The position numbers and the translations under genes were made by a program. A stretch of 64,000 nucleotides of DNA from positions 1-64,000 of the forward strand of contig JBAMJV010009121.1 of NCBI GenBank assembly GCA_037951105.1. Direction: 5' to 3'. Origin of the DNA: Echinarachnius parma. Its lineage: Eukaryota; Echinodermata; Echinoidea; Clypeasteroida; Echinarachniidae. Of the stretch, positions 1 to 13,900 are shown in pieces; position 1 is the first letter of the stretch, and each line of letters begins with the position of its first letter. The notes under the pieces are model-generated. The model saw nothing but the letters and a program-made list of their open reading frames with translations. It was not told the DNA's origin and ran no database searches.

Positions 1-102
1 TGCATATTTATTAGTGTGTCAATTATTTGTTTTCTTTGTGAAAATATATTAAAAATTTCTGGTCGATCAAATCATAACACGCTTTCCCCGATACAGTTAA
101 TC

Positions 103-485
103 TTAAAGGGACTTAGTAACATTGTCCAAATCCTCAAAATAAAATGTTAATTCTAGAGGTCTCTCTCATACCTTGTTGTATTCGTATTAACAATAATATC
201 ATGGGACAGGTTTCGGTTTTTCCAATTTCCCTTTCGTTAAAAAGATATATACGATCAAAGTATTCAGATAAGAAAAACTCCGGTGGAGTTTTGAAAGCGT
301 GTACAAAGTGAGTGCAGTGAGTTAGTGGATATCACTTTGCATTTTCGCTCATTACTTGGCCATGCAATGTCCATTTGACCTGAAATTTTCACACAATACC
401 CTGTGGACATATGAAATAACAACAATATTGCATCAACCATTCATCACTTTTTGCACATGTCAACAAAGTTACTAGATCCCTTTAA
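103..485. mobile_element. TTAA element, family T1 (AAAGGGACTTAGTAAC ends)
   Basis: Starts TTAAAGGGACTTAGTAAC and ends GTTACTAGATCCCTTTAA, imperfect inverted termini flanked by TTAA. No coding capacity. Diverged copies occur at 22187-22514, 32809-33168, 44428-44823, 47687-48073 and 61170-61530. Confidence 0.75.
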
Positions 486-570
486 GCCCGAATTCCCTAT
501 CTAGGTATGCACCAGATTGCACAATTTCAAGTCTAAAAATGCAAAAGCTCAACCCTCCCCCCGCTCAGTC

Positions 571-600
571 ACTTGAATTGAATTGAATTGAATTGAATTT
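571..600. repeat. (TTGAA)n short tandem repeat
   Basis: About five TTGAA units. On the minus strand it may be the 3' tail of the LINE whose body lies at 1050-3780. Confidence 0.5.
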
Positions 601-1049
601 TATCAACCACTTTCATAAAAACATGCAACGCCAGTGTTTGGTTATGTTAATAACCCTGTGTCGCTAGAGCTTATAGATGCATAGCGCCACCTACGTCCTG
701 TCTACTCCTCGTTGTCGTGTTCATTGCTTCGGTCATCTTGTTCGGCTGGATTTGCCTCAAATAAATGGTTGTCTACCTAAACGAATCCCGACTAGTGTCT
801 CTTTTCTTGCGCAAATACAATATATACACAAGTACAATTTACATAAATCATTACAATAATAAGTAAGTTGGATAACAAACAAAAAAAAAAAAAAAAGAGA
901 AGAAGAAAAGAGAGAGAGAGAGAGAAGATGAGAATTATGAAGTGGAAGGATCATCAGGAAAGTTGCAGAGAACTTATGAATAGATGACCCTAGAGCATTA
1001 AAATAGAAAAAGGGTAAAAGGAAGGATAACATAAGGGAGGGCTGTTGCA

Positions 1050-3780
1050 TTTAAATTTGTTGCATTAAATACATTTTCAATTTTCTTTTAAAAGTGCTTA
1101 ATGTTGCACACTGTTTAATGTCATTGGCAAGTTTGTTCCACAATAATGGTCCTTTATATAAAAATATAGAATTTGAAAAAGATTTACGTCCATATATTAA
1201 TCGAGTGTCAGAGGCAAATCTCGTATTATATACTGATGCACATCACTATTGCACTGAAACATATCATTAAAAGTCATAGGTAATAAATTATGATAATAAG
1301 AGTACATAAACACACAAAGCTGAAATTCATGTAAAAGACAAATAGGTAAAATATTCAAAGTTAAAAACAGAGGTGAATGACTTAAGAAAGGCTTATAACA
1401 AATTATACGTACTGCTCTTTTTTGTAAGAGATAGATACGATCTAATAAATATTTATTGCATGATCCTCAAATAATGTTACAATATGATATATATGGCAAG
1501 ACCATTGTATTGTACAATAATAACAAAACAGTTTGTGCAAAGTGTCTTGAAGCTTACCCATGATTCCTATCATTTTCGAAAATTTTACGTAAAATATCAC
1601 AACCATGACTCCTCCATTTCAAATCTCTATCGATAATAACGCCTAAAAACTTTGTTGAATCAGTGTGCTGTATTTCTTTATCATCCATATATATTTTTAT
1701 TTTATCAATATTTTCTGTATTAGCATTTAAGACCATAATGCGAGTTTTCTCATAATTCAATTGTAATCTATTTGCCTTAATCCACTCACAAACCTTAACG
1801 AGTTCAATATTTAAAGTCTCCATCAAATAATCTGGATCTTTATGTTGATAAAGATAATTTGTGTCATCTGCAAACAATAAAAGTGTAATAATGGAGAAAC
1901 TAAATGCAAATCATTAATGTATATCAAAACTAAAAGGGGCCCCCAGGATTGAACCCTGTGGCACACCACAGCAGACTGGTTGCTGATTGAGTATTTAAAA
2001 TCATACACTGTAAATTGTTTCCTATCACTCAAATAACTTCGAAACAAATTAAATGTGGTGCCACGTATACCATAGTAATGAAGTTTTGCAAGTAACACAT
2101 CATGACTAATAGAGTCAAAAGCCTTTTGAAAATCTAAAAAAATGGCCAACTATAATCTCATTACTCTCCATTGCTTGTGATCCATGAACTTAAAAGTTTG
2201 AAAGGGCATGAGCAGTTAAATGTTTGGCCCTAAAACCAAATTGCTTGTTTGATAAAATATCATGTCTGTCTAAAAAAATTTAAAAGGCGAGAATAAATAC
2301 ATTTTTCACAAATTTTTAGAGAAGAATGGAAGCAAAGAAATAGGTCTATAATCTATAATTTTTAAAAAGATAATGTGTGGTCTATAATTTCCTTTACTGT
2401 TATGGTACAAAATAAGCTGTGTGGGGATAATATCGAGTCAAAAATGAAGTAAAATGAACATTTGTATTTGTAAGATTCTTATTTGCTTTACATGTAGATT
2501 GACCAATGTCTTTAAAATAATTATTAAAACCCTCTGCAATGTCTTGTGGATCAGTCAAAAGTAATCCATTGAGAGTAAATATAGAGAGGAATTACTGCAC
2601 TGTTTGCTTCTATGTAAAACATCAATAATGAAGTTTCCAAGTCTAATTTATATTTCCTTTAAAAGTATTACATTTTGACAAATAATATTGTCTTTTTGCC
2701 AGCCCGAATTTGTTTTGTATAACTATTTCTACATTTATTTATAACGTTCTTTCTTTTGAGCAGTGGATTTTAACATATTTTTTTATATAAATTATTTTTT
2801 TTTGCACACATTTTTTTCAACTTTTTTGTAAACCACGTTTGTTACGCCTTTTAATTTTGACTCTTTTGATGGGAAAAATGATCATATGCATCAGAAAAAA
2901 TCTTCATAAATTTTGAATACTTATAATTTGGATCCTCATAACAAGTATCAAGAATACAATCAAAATCAATACCTCCTAGGAAATTTGCAAAGTTAGCAAT
3001 ATTTTCATCATTAATATCATGTTTATAAATAACTGAGTCTTCCCTATGAATACCTTTATAATCAAATAACGAAAACAATATCTGTAGTTATTATGCCAGG
3101 AAGAACTCTGCAAGAACTATTGGTAAAAATGTTATCAATCAAAGTGGCTGTAGTATTTGTTATTCTGGTTGGTTTAATTATCAGTGGATAAAAAGAAAAT
3201 GAATACAAAAGTTCTAAAAATTCATTACATGAATATTGCACATCTTATTCCAACAAATCCTAATTAAAGTCGCCAAGAAAAATACACTCTTTTTTTCCTT
3301 TTGCAAACTCCTCAATATCTGTCTAAAAGTATCAATAAAAATAGCCTTAGATTGTAAAAGACTCCAATAACAATATGTTTGCCTGGGTTTCAAAATTTCA
3401 ATAAAAAGACTTTCACATTGATTATTAAAAACAGAGATATCTTTGCGTGTAATATATGTAATATTGTCCTAATTGCAAGTGAAATATCTCCACCTTTCCT
3501 GTCATTGCGAACTGTATGCTCCATATTATAACCTTCAAAACAAACATCATTTTTTAATATTTTCATCAAGCCATGTTTCAGAAAAGGGCTATTACATCCA
3601 ATGAGTGGTTTAAGGACAAGAGTAAAGTTTGTATATCATCATAGTGCTTTGGCAAGCTGCGACAATTTACATGTAAAGTAGAAAAAGCATTATTCATGGT
3701 TGAACAAAATGTTGAAAAGCTGTCAGGTGTGATACAAATGGAATCATTTCCAGCTTCTTCCTATTATGCGTCTTCTACAT
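1050..3780 (-). mobile_element. Degraded non-LTR retrotransposon (LINE copy 1), endonuclease and reverse transcriptase remnants
   Basis: Reading down the minus strand, fragments of an apurinic-type endonuclease appear near 3700-3230 (IFLGDFN-like), then a reverse transcriptase at 2149-1823 (FLDFQKAFDSISHDVLL, IYINDL) and 1877-1554 (FADDTN catalytic box, KFLGVIIDRDLKW). Frames are broken many times and no complete ORF remains. It resembles copy 2 at 4235-7010 (HKDPDYLMETLNIEL versus HRNPHILVETINIEL), so both belong to one jockey/CR1-type clade. Not functional. Confidence 0.75.
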
Positions 3781-4079
3781 CTGCATTGACACTATTTGAG
3801 TAAAACACTCATTGTAAATACCGTACTTAAAATACATGTATAACAGTTACACAAACAAAAAAAATTGAATTGAACAGAAAAAAGAAAAAAATATACAATG
3901 AGTAACCAAAAAAAATAAGACAAATTAAATGCAATAGATGCAATTTGTTCTGAGATAAAATTCAAATTTAAAGAGGATCTTAAAATGGATCTTGAAATGA
4001 AACTTGCCAGAAACAATCTCTGGGAGAATGAGTCAGTTTGTAACTTCGCTCCCTGCAATATCTCACTCTCACCTCTGGC

Positions 4080-4200
4080 TCAAAATTTGGCAACCCTGTG
4101 AGTGTTGTTAGGCATGAGGCACACAAACATTGTGAGCCCCTCTTAGGTCTTTGCCCCCCCCCCCCCCCCCAATCCAAAACTGCTTCCGGCGCGCCTTAAT
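4080..4200. repeat. Poly-C tract unit with GGCGCGCC flank
   Basis: A run of about 18 C near 4157-4174 is followed by AATCCAAAACTGC and GGCGCGCC. It is one of many long homopolymer G/C tracts in the window. Confidence 0.5.
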
Positions 4201-4234
4201 GGCCCTATATATTACTTGAAACCGGACTCGTCTA

Positions 4235-7010
4235 TAGCTATGTTCAATTTATTTCATTTCAACAAGAAGGTACATATATTACAATGAATAATTCACAACA
4301 ACATTTGTGAAGTATAAACAATAAATTATAAACATTGGCAATCAAATGTATGTTGATATAATAATTGATTAAAATATAATGAATTAAGATACTACGAAAT
4401 TTTAGATTTTTAAATAAGGTACAATTCAATTTTGACATTTAGAAATAATCATATTATAAAAGCGGAAACAGAAAGTAAACGAATGTTGCTGAATGTTTAA
4501 ATTTCAAGTGAAAATGGAGGATCCACTAAAAAGCATGGCTTGTAGAATGTGGAATCCCTCAAAAATTAATGTTTTACAAAGTAATGAAAGTATCAAATAC
4601 GGAAAAAATACGAAAAATCAAATACGGAAAATTGTGAATAATAGAAAGAAAAAACAAACACACAAACAAACAAGATAGCAAATATTATACAGTGTAGTAT
4701 TACAAAAAAAATTAATTATTACAAAACTGTTTGATAAGAATTCAAAATAGTGTTGTGCCTACGGAGACTACTGAAAGAGAACATGAATGTATGAAACAAA
4801 TAAGACGCAGTGTGGAAGCATACATGAACAAGAAGATGCTGTACAAAAGATAATGAAAATATAGAAAATATGAATGGATTGAGAAGGTATGGAATGAGAA
4901 GGTAATGACCTGCAAGACTAAAAGAAAATGTATAAAATAAAATAAAAACAAAAAATTTCATACAAATTAAGAGAATAAGAATATTATTTCATTAAAATAG
5001 CGGCGCAATTTCCAGAATAAGCAACAATAATAATAATGAAAGGTTTTTTACGATGACCCTTTTTCATTACCAAGCAATTAAGTTAACTAGTACCATAACG
5101 TTGTAATAAATATAATTTAAGTTTTCTTTTGAAAGAATTAGTGAAGGTACATTTTTCATACCTATATCAAGAGTGTTCCAAAATTTAGGACCATCATAAA
5201 TAAACGTATTCTGAGCTAATAAAGTTCTTAAAAGGGGTAAATGAAATTCATTTGACTGTCTAGTTGGGTAATTATGAACCGATTGATTTTAAAAAACATA
5301 AAATCAAAAGCTGAAGGTAATGAATTATTATCATATTTATACATAAATTGACCTAATTGGTATAAGTACAAGTCATTAATTTGTAATAATTTATTATTAA
5401 AAAATAAAGGGTCTGTATGGAGCGTGCAGTGGAATCACAAATAATACGAATAATCCTTTTTTGTAACAATAATAGCCTATCTAAAAACGATTGATGCGTG
5501 TTCCCCCAAGCAAGAAGGCCATAGTTTAAGTACGGCAATATTAAAGATGAGTATAACATAACAAAGAATTCTTGGAGACAAGTTTTAACCGTTTTATAAC
5601 TCCAATATTACGCGAAATAGTTTTACAAATGCTATCAATGTGACATTTCCATGAAAGTTTATTATCAACAATTACTCCCAAAAATTTAATAGAAGGCACA
5701 TTTTCCAATACATTATTATCAAAAACAATATTTGAGAGGCAAAGAATCTATTGATTTACTAAAAAGCATAAATTTAGTTTTCTGAAAATTTAAAGATAAT
5801 TTATTAGCTCTTATCCACTGGAAATCTTAAATAACTCAATATTAATCGTTTCTACTAGAATATGTGGATTTCTGTGAGAAAAAAATAAATTAGTGTCATC
5901 AGCAAATAGTATGAATGACAATATATCAGATGATTTACAAAAATCATTTATATAAATAATAATAAAAGTGGACCCAATAAGCTTCCTTGGGGAACGCCGC
6001 AAGTGACATAACGAAATTCGGAATTAACATCATTTAAAGAAACATACTGCTTTCTATTAGAAAGATAGCTCCGAACCACTCCAAGGCCTTCCCACGTATA
6101 CCATAATGAGAAAGTTTATAGAGTAAAATATTGTGGTTAATCGTGTCGAAGGCCTTGGAGAAGTCAAGAAAATTCCTACTGTGTGTAATGATTATCAATA
6201 AGCATGTGGCCACTTATCTACAAAAGACAATAAAGCCTGAATTGTGCTATGTTTTTCCCTGAATCCAAATTGAAAGTTAGAAAAAATATCATTATTCTTA
6301 AAAAAAGAAATAGCACGAGTATATATAATTTTTTCTAAAACTTTAGAAAGTGTGGACAACAAAGAAATTGGACGATAATTACTAACATCTAGTTTGTCTC
6401 CTTTCTTAAAGAGGGGGACGACCTTAGCAATTTTCATTATATTCGGGACTTGACCATTTAATAAAGATAAATTAAAAATATGAACGAGAGGATCAACTAT
6501 AGAAACAATAATACCTTTTATAAAAAGTTATTTACACCATCGTAGCCTGAACTTTTCTTATTATCTAAATTAGAGACTATATCCAAAATCTCATTTTTAT
6601 GAATAGGTACAAAACAATCGAATCAGGATTGGGAGTACTTAAAAAATCAACAAAATGTTTATCTGAAGCAGGAATAATTTTGAGCAAGATTTTCTCCAAT
6701 TGAAGAAAAGTATATATTAAAAATATTACTTATATTACCAGGATCATCAACAATCACATTATCCTGTCGAATTCTAGTTATATTTGATTTATTTTTATTT
6801 AAATTCATTGCTTGTTTAATAATCTTCCAAGTTTTTTGCATGTCATTTTTAGATAATTCTAATCGATTAACAAAATACCTTCTTTTTTCCAAACGTATGA
6901 GTTTAATAAGTATATTTTTATAAGAAGTATATTTTAATTTAAGTTTATCAGTACCTTTTTAGTTTATATTTATAAAACAAGTTATTTTTCTATTTATCGA
7001 ACGTAATAAA
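4235..7010 (-). mobile_element. Degraded non-LTR retrotransposon (LINE copy 2)
   Basis: Minus-strand fragments in LINE order: linker region 6892-6659, RT start 6437-6195 (VVPLFKKGDKLDVSNYRPIS, FGFREKHST), catalytic region 6002-5811 (YINDF, LFADDTNLF), and C-terminal thumb 5559-5353 (LPYLNYGLLAWGN). Stops and frameshifts separate them. The 3' end near 4235 is AT-rich with ATGAAATAAATTG. It lies directly downstream of the O-methyltransferase stop codon, so it may supply or disrupt that gene's 3'UTR. Confidence 0.78.
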
Positions 7011-7303
7011 GATTTAGAGATCCATGGGAGTCTTGGAGACGTTTTATAATTACAAGATTTATCTCTTGTTGTGGGATATCAATATCTAATTGACAATTGA
7101 AAATATTAAAAAATATATCGTAAGATGAATTTACATCATCATTATCGTACACAGCAGACCAATCAGTATTATCCAGACTAGCGCCAAAACTAGCGCTATA
7201 GGTTAACCCATTCCTACGAGAACCTGACGGGTCCTGTATTAACTCAATATGGATTGCAAATCTAAGAGGGATTAGCCCCATCATGTCGTGACAGTCAAAA
7301 GGA

Positions 7304-7357
7304 TTATTCTCCAACTCTTCGTGCAATCGTGAAGCCGTCTCTCACAGGAAGCATTAC
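7304..7357 (-). CDS. O-methyltransferase exon 7 (C-terminus and stop)
   Basis: Acceptor GTTGTTACAG precedes 7357. Eighteen codons in phase 0 read VMLPVRDGFTIARRVGE then TAA at 7306-7304. The LPVRDG block is the typical last strand of family members. A LINE begins about 300 bp further downstream, so the native 3'UTR and poly(A) site may lie just before or within it. Confidence 0.85.
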   Translation of the reverse strand, partial: VMLPVRDGFTIARRVGE

Positions 7358-7767
7358 CTGTAACAACAAAAAGAAACACACAAAATAAACACAACAATGC
7401 AACAAAATATAAGTACAATCAGGATGGTCAAATAATAGCAACAAACAATCATAACGCATTTAAGTATCTGTTACAAATAACCGGATAGAGTTGACGGACC
7501 CCTGCCGGACATTACAAGTTTTAATAGTTTTGTCTCCGTTCGTATGCGTCCTTGTCCGTTTCTTGTTCAGCGAAGGCGTTCCTCGTCAGGCGATCATCAT
7601 CATCACTATCACCATCATCATCACCATCATCATCATCATCATCATCATCATCCTCATCATCATCATCTCATCCTCATCACCATCATCATCGCCATCATCA
7701 TCACCATCATCACTATTATCATCATATCATCATCACTATTATCATCATCATCATCATCATCGTCATT

Positions 7768-7811
<44 letters not shown>

Positions 7812-10800
7812 AACAATCGTCATCATCATCATCGTCGTCATCATGATCACTATCGTCATTACCTGCTCAAGTCTCGGCTCCTCGAGTAAAAAACTGGTTG
7901 AAGGCGTGGATGCTTTCAGCGTACCCGCCGCGGAAAGACTCGGGAAAGTCCTCCATACATACCTCTCCTCTAGCTAACGTGTTATCGAGCAAGATGGTTC
8001 CCTTGGTGCGAGAATTCTCTGATCAAGTAAAATCTATAAAAAATACAAACAAACGAATAATGATGATATAAAATAAACTTAACGGGGGATTAAGTTTTCT
8101 TGTCCAATAATTATCACCTTTCCTAATTCTTAGTTCTTACATTAGAAACACGAAGAAAAGAGAGCTAGCATGAAACTAAGCAGTTAGTGGGCTTTTATGA
8201 ATATGAGCCCTATAGTGTCTTAATAGCACCCCCTTGCGTTAACGGATGGTATTTAAAAAAATGAAAACAGCGTAGTAAATTAAGATGAATTATTCTATTA
8301 TTGTTAAATCGAGCATGACAGAATGATAACCATCAGTTTTCAATGACAAAACATAAGTTTTAGTCGCTATAACATTTAGTGAAACCAAGACTGTAAATTT
8401 GTTAACGCTTGACCGGTCGAGCATTGAATATGGGAAGGATAATCATTAATAGGGCCTTGTGGCTCAATGGTTTGAGTTTCACAAAGCAATATTTTGTCAT
8501 CATGACAAATTTGTCATAATGACAGATTTTTATGGTGGCATTATATAAGGACATTTTGGCCTAAATTTGACTAAAACTTTGCCAAAGTTTAGCCAAATTC
8601 GCATAATTTGGGCAAAAGGTCACAGTAATGCCACCATAAAAATTTGTCATGATGACAAACCCTCCGGTTTAGCAAAACGGAGGTCTCGGGTTCGATTTCC
8701 GGCGAAGCCCATTTTTCTTTCCTCACTTTTAATTATTATTATATATATATTTATGGCCAGTTTCCTTCTATATACGTCTGAAGGTACTTACTGTTACATA
8801 TTCCTTGTATTCACTCTTTGCGGCGTCGATGAAAACTAAGTCGAACTGTTTTTTGTTTCTCCAAGCACTTTCATCAATTCGATGGCGTCACCTACATAGA
8901 TTAAGCGAAACATTACACAGCAAAGCAGTTATCAACTACTTATGTATCCCCCCAGTTGCGTACCTTGGTCTGACCGATTTGGGGGGGGGGGGGGGGGGAC
9001 ATCTTATATATTTCTTTGTCTTGTCAAAAATGTCCCCTTTTGTTTTCTATTGTTTTTTCTTCAAATTATTGGGGGCACGGGCCCACCCCCCGTGCCCCTC
9101 CTCTGTCGCTACTAATGTCCATTGCGTTTTACATCAAATGAGGCAGTGGCCGTTGCTATATCGGGTGATCGAGAACTGTCGTTCAACGCCCTACACATTG
9201 GGCGATCTCGGTGGTCTTGTGGTAATGACGCATGTCCAGTACACCAGGAGGTCGTGAGTTTTATTATATATTATTTTTTTCACACAGTGGCTCAAACACG
9301 CATTAAGTTTTTTTGTTATAGTCCTTAATCTAGCGTATGTCGCGAGAACAGGACAAAAATACAATAAATTATAATCAGTTGTAATACCAATTTGAACTTC
9401 GATCTTGTCTCCTTTTTTCGTCTTCGAGAGGAAATCAGGCGCGATATCAGCGATGGCGGGAAGCTTTTCCATGGTAACGAGTCGTCCGTCGCTAGGCAAC
9501 CCCTCCGCCATGTTCAGAGCAGCGAATCCCGTGAACGTGCCGATCTCCAGGACTCGTTTCGCTCCCGTCATCCTCACAAGCATCTTGAGGAAAGTTCCTA
9601 AAGAAACAAAATAATTTGAATACGTGAAAGGAATTAGTCAACGATTGACTGGCGGCAAGTCCGTATCAAAGCTAGCAGTAGAGCCACGGTAACGGGAAAT
9701 AAAAAGTTGGAATTGTTTCGTCACATATTTCCTCTTGGGTATCACTAATAATGGAAATAAGCAATGTTCTTGAAACCACTATCAACTGTTTTGACTGACT
9801 ATTGGAGGCTGCCATATTTTCCAGCGGTACCGCATGAAACGTCATCTGAGCGCGCATTAACAAAAACGGGTTAAGTAACCGCTGTTGTTGAATCGGCTGC
9901 TATGTCAGTGGAATTACTTAACCCGCTTTTATTAGTGCAAGGTCAGATGAGTTTCATATGGTACAGTTAAAAACATGGCCGCCTCCAGTGTTCAGTCAAA
10001 ACAGATACAATTGGTTAAAAGACATTGAATATTTCCGTTATTTGTGATAGCCAGGTGGAAAATATATATAATTAAAAGACTTGAAGGGACGGGAAGTTGC
10101 TTATCGTTTGAAAATGCCAGCGGTTGGCTCCCCTTTAAACATACAAACGTGTAAGGTCTTTCAGAAACCCCAGTTTAAACTCTATTACCCATTGCTTACG
10201 GGAACCTATAGACTAAGAATGGTGAAGTGTGACGTCATCAAAAACCTATTTTTAGAATTTCCAAATTTGAACTTCATTTTCCGAAAGAGCATAACAAATA
10301 ATGTCCAAATGTTGAAAATCAATCGGCTGACATTTGCCCATCCGAATGAATTTTATTTCAATAGGCGATCAGTGTTATAGTGCTTTGGTTCATAACGTTA
10401 TGAACCAAAGCAATATAACACTGATTTCTTATTGAAATAATATTCATTTGGATGGGCATGCCTCAGCCAATAACATAATTCGATTGATTTTCAACATTTG
10501 GGCATTATTTGGTATGCTTTTTCGGAAAATAAAGTACAACTTGAGAAATTCTAAAAAAAATTTGTATGATGTCACAGCTTCGGTACTCTATATTTAGCTA
10601 TAATGGTCATGTTTTAACTCTTTGGGGATTGCAAAGTCTAGTTGTGAACAGGTTAACTCGAGTGATTTAATATAATTGTAAACTAGTATACCTTGGAGAG
10701 GGTCTGATGACATTTCTATGTAGAAAATGTCTCTCCCCGTCTTCCCCTCATCGTAGAGCGCTTTATAATCCAACAGGAAGGTCTTTTGATATAAAAGCTG

Positions 10801-10888
10801 CCAAAAGTAAGGCGAAAAAGACAAGAAAAAGTTCAATGTAATTCACCAAAAAAACAACGACACCACCATCACCATCACCACCGCCAAC

Positions 10889-10920
<32 letters not shown>

Positions 10921-13900
10921 CAATAACAACCACCATCACCTGCACTATACTACACTGTTGCTCATAAAGTTTGATTTTTTTTTTTTATAGATCCAACTTC
11001 ATTCTTTTTCCTGTTTGTTGCACCTAATGAATCATTTTAGACTTAATATAATTATTATATAATGTGTCCAAACTACCAATGTACAATAAATGATTGCATA
11101 AATTTGCATTAATCAATTAAGCCCCTTGTTTTGAGCTTTGAAAGGCATGACCTTTGATGATTGGCCCCTTTCCCTCTTCAAAGCGTATGTCAAACAACTC
11201 ATAATAATATATCGAACTTATATAGCGCCTAATGCAGAACAGCCTTTAAGCGCATTATTATCCCTGGTCATTTGGTACAGTTCAGACCCGCACAATAATC
11301 TTGTACACATTCTCAACTCCCCGGGATGCATACTAGCGGCGGGCAACCCTATAGGTGCCCCAAGCTATTTTTTACCAGACCAGGGTCCCGTTGCAGAAAG
11401 AGATACAATCGATTGTAAGTTACGATTGATCGTAAGTCAGAAAATTTACGCGTTTCAACCAATCAGATTTGCGCATCTAGAACACGTGATCTGACTTACG
11501 ATTAATTGCAACTTACAATCGATTGTATCTCTTTCTGCAACGGGGCCCAGGTACCCACTTATACACCTGGGTAGAGAGCAGCAATGTGGATTAAATGCCT
11601 TGCTGAAGGACAAACGGAGTGGGCAGGGTTCGAACTCGGGGTCTCACGATCAGAAAACACGCGCTCTACCGATCTTGCCACACCACTTCCATCGTTAGGG
11701 GTCATTTCTCAGAGTTGGCTGTAAAACTTTCAACCAAAATTGGCACAGAGGCTCTCTAGGTCACACTCCGTCCAACCAAGGATAGTACCTCCTTGGTCCA
11801 ACGACATACATGTAGGCTACACACCAAACGATGCTTGTGCTCCACCAGGAAGGGGTGTCAACACGCAATGTCCACTATTTCGTTGGAACATATCAGGTTA
11901 CGGTCTGTAATATCCTCAGACGTCATCGAAAGGACGGTCAATTAAAGCCACGGGAATCTCTAGGACGTGCACGAATGACCACCAGTATAGATGATCGCAA
12001 ATGACGATCATATTATCAACAATATTACTCTTCTTAGTTGCCCAAACAAAACCAATATCAAAATAATGTTTTTGTTTGTTTTGTTATTGATCTATCACTT
12101 ACAATTTACTTTTATCTATTTGTACTCATTGTATTATAATTATTATTACCATATATATATATTGCTATAGTACTAATGTTACTATCAATATTGTAATACT
12201 TTTCTTCTTTTTTTTGTGTTTCTAGTTTTACTATTTCTCTATTTTTTTTTTTTTTTTTACCGTTACCAATTTAATTGGTTTATATCCGTTGTACATACTG
12301 TGTAAATATTGTATATAGTCATCGATATTTTGAAATTGACTGTTTCTTTTTTCTCCAATACCCATCCTTGGGTGACATGAGAAATAAATAAATTTCATTT
12401 AATTTCATTTAATTTTCATTTTCATTTCATAGAAACCGGAAATGCCAAAAAGGGGCCTTCGCCGTCTATGAAGAAGACACTATCTTAATGGGTATACGAG
12501 CCATAGCATCATTGACCGAACAGATAGAAGACAAATGGTTCGTCGATTACGTGGCGAGAAGCTCTAAGATTTATGCATTCTCAAACCGTCTTGAGGTTGT
12601 GACGGCAAAATGGTGGTATATGGCTCGTTCCCATTGTGATGACATATCACGAGTGTCCACGCGGCGATCCTCTGTACCCCTATAGTCCAGGGACGTCCGG
12701 TATATCGTGTTTGCGTGGTTTGGAGTGGACACTTGGTAGTTTGTCTTGCTTGGTGACCTCGTTAGAGCGATCTCTGCAAGGGCGTCAACAGCCTCTCAAA
12801 AGTGAGGGGGACATTGCGAGGGTGCGCGAAGCGCCCGAGCGTGGGGGGGGGGGGGGGGGGGGGAGGGGGGGGGGGTGTCCCCCTTTCACGGTATGAAGCT
12901 TTTTTCATTTTTTGGCTTGACATTGTGCGATTTGGTGCATACCAGTATGAGACAGACATTTTACATTTATGTAGTGCATTCTTATTGCCTCCACATCAAC
13001 TTTTCTTTCTACTTGCCCATTCGGGCAAGTTAAATCAATATTTGTTCAAATTTACTTGCCCAAACAGAAAATTTACTTGCCCATAAAAAGCAACGTGAAA
13101 AAAAAAAAAATATTATTTTGCTAGGTAGCTCGATCTGCTTGGCAAATTTCTCTCTTGTATTTAAATGAGATGTATACATAAGGAATTTAATTTTCTCTTG
13201 AACTTGAACAGTTGCCCGATTGGGCAATCAAACTAGACCATTTATTAAATTTGACTTGCCCAACATACATTTGACTTGCCCTGGGCAATATGGCAAGTGC
13301 TAGTGACTAAAACATGTGCACGTACATTGTGTGTTACTTGGTAACAGATTGTAAAAATTAGCAGCAGTGAGACCTGTCCTTCTGTACATGTACACATGGA
13401 AATAGATTTGTGACCATTTTGTACAAACTCATCACTAAACTCCGATGCAACCAAGGCAATCAAATCTTGCTGCCAGTTTGTTAAATTCACTCTCTTCATT
13501 CAGCAGTGATCTGCCATGCTGTACATGTACACATAGTATGTGACCATTTTGTACAAATACATCACTAAAATCCAGAGGCAACCAAGGCAATCAATTTATG
13601 CTGTCAGAATGTCAATTTTGCTATGTACGTCAGTTTGCTGCAAGCCTGCAATATCAAGCATATACACAATTATGCCAACAGTAGAATTAACTCTTTTTCC
13701 CGGTGGCTTGGAGATTTGGCCCCCAAAATGCCTCAAAAGAGCCCCCATTACATCTGAGCCATGATATAATATTTTCAGAGTTCAATGCAAACAAAATTGT
13801 AAAGTGCTATAGTTCAAAGCATGAAGTCTCAGAAGCTGCCCCAGAAAAATAAAATGTTATTGCTTTCCCTGATTACCATCATATTTCACCAGTGACGCAC

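Larger units (their letters stand above)
10951..12500 (+). mobile_element. Tc1/mariner-like remnant, copy A, interrupted by a SINE and a LINE tail
   Basis: Begins TACACTGTTGCTCATAAAG, a TA-flanked terminus that matches the inverted end of copy B at 16300. The untranslated part (10951-11195) and transposase N-terminal part (11696-12008, 12430-12490) match copy B in inverted orientation. The coding frame is destroyed. Insertions at 11196-11695 and 12009-12430 split it. The far terminus was not identified. Confidence 0.7.

Noticed and set aside
7491..7977. Three overlapping long ORFs rich in Ser, His and Ile
   Set aside because: They are readings of one CAT microsatellite in three frames.
9191..9387. 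Extension of the methyltransferase exon 4 ORF past 9388
   Set aside because: Sequence after the GTATTA donor no longer resembles the family, and exon 5 joins in phase at 9388.
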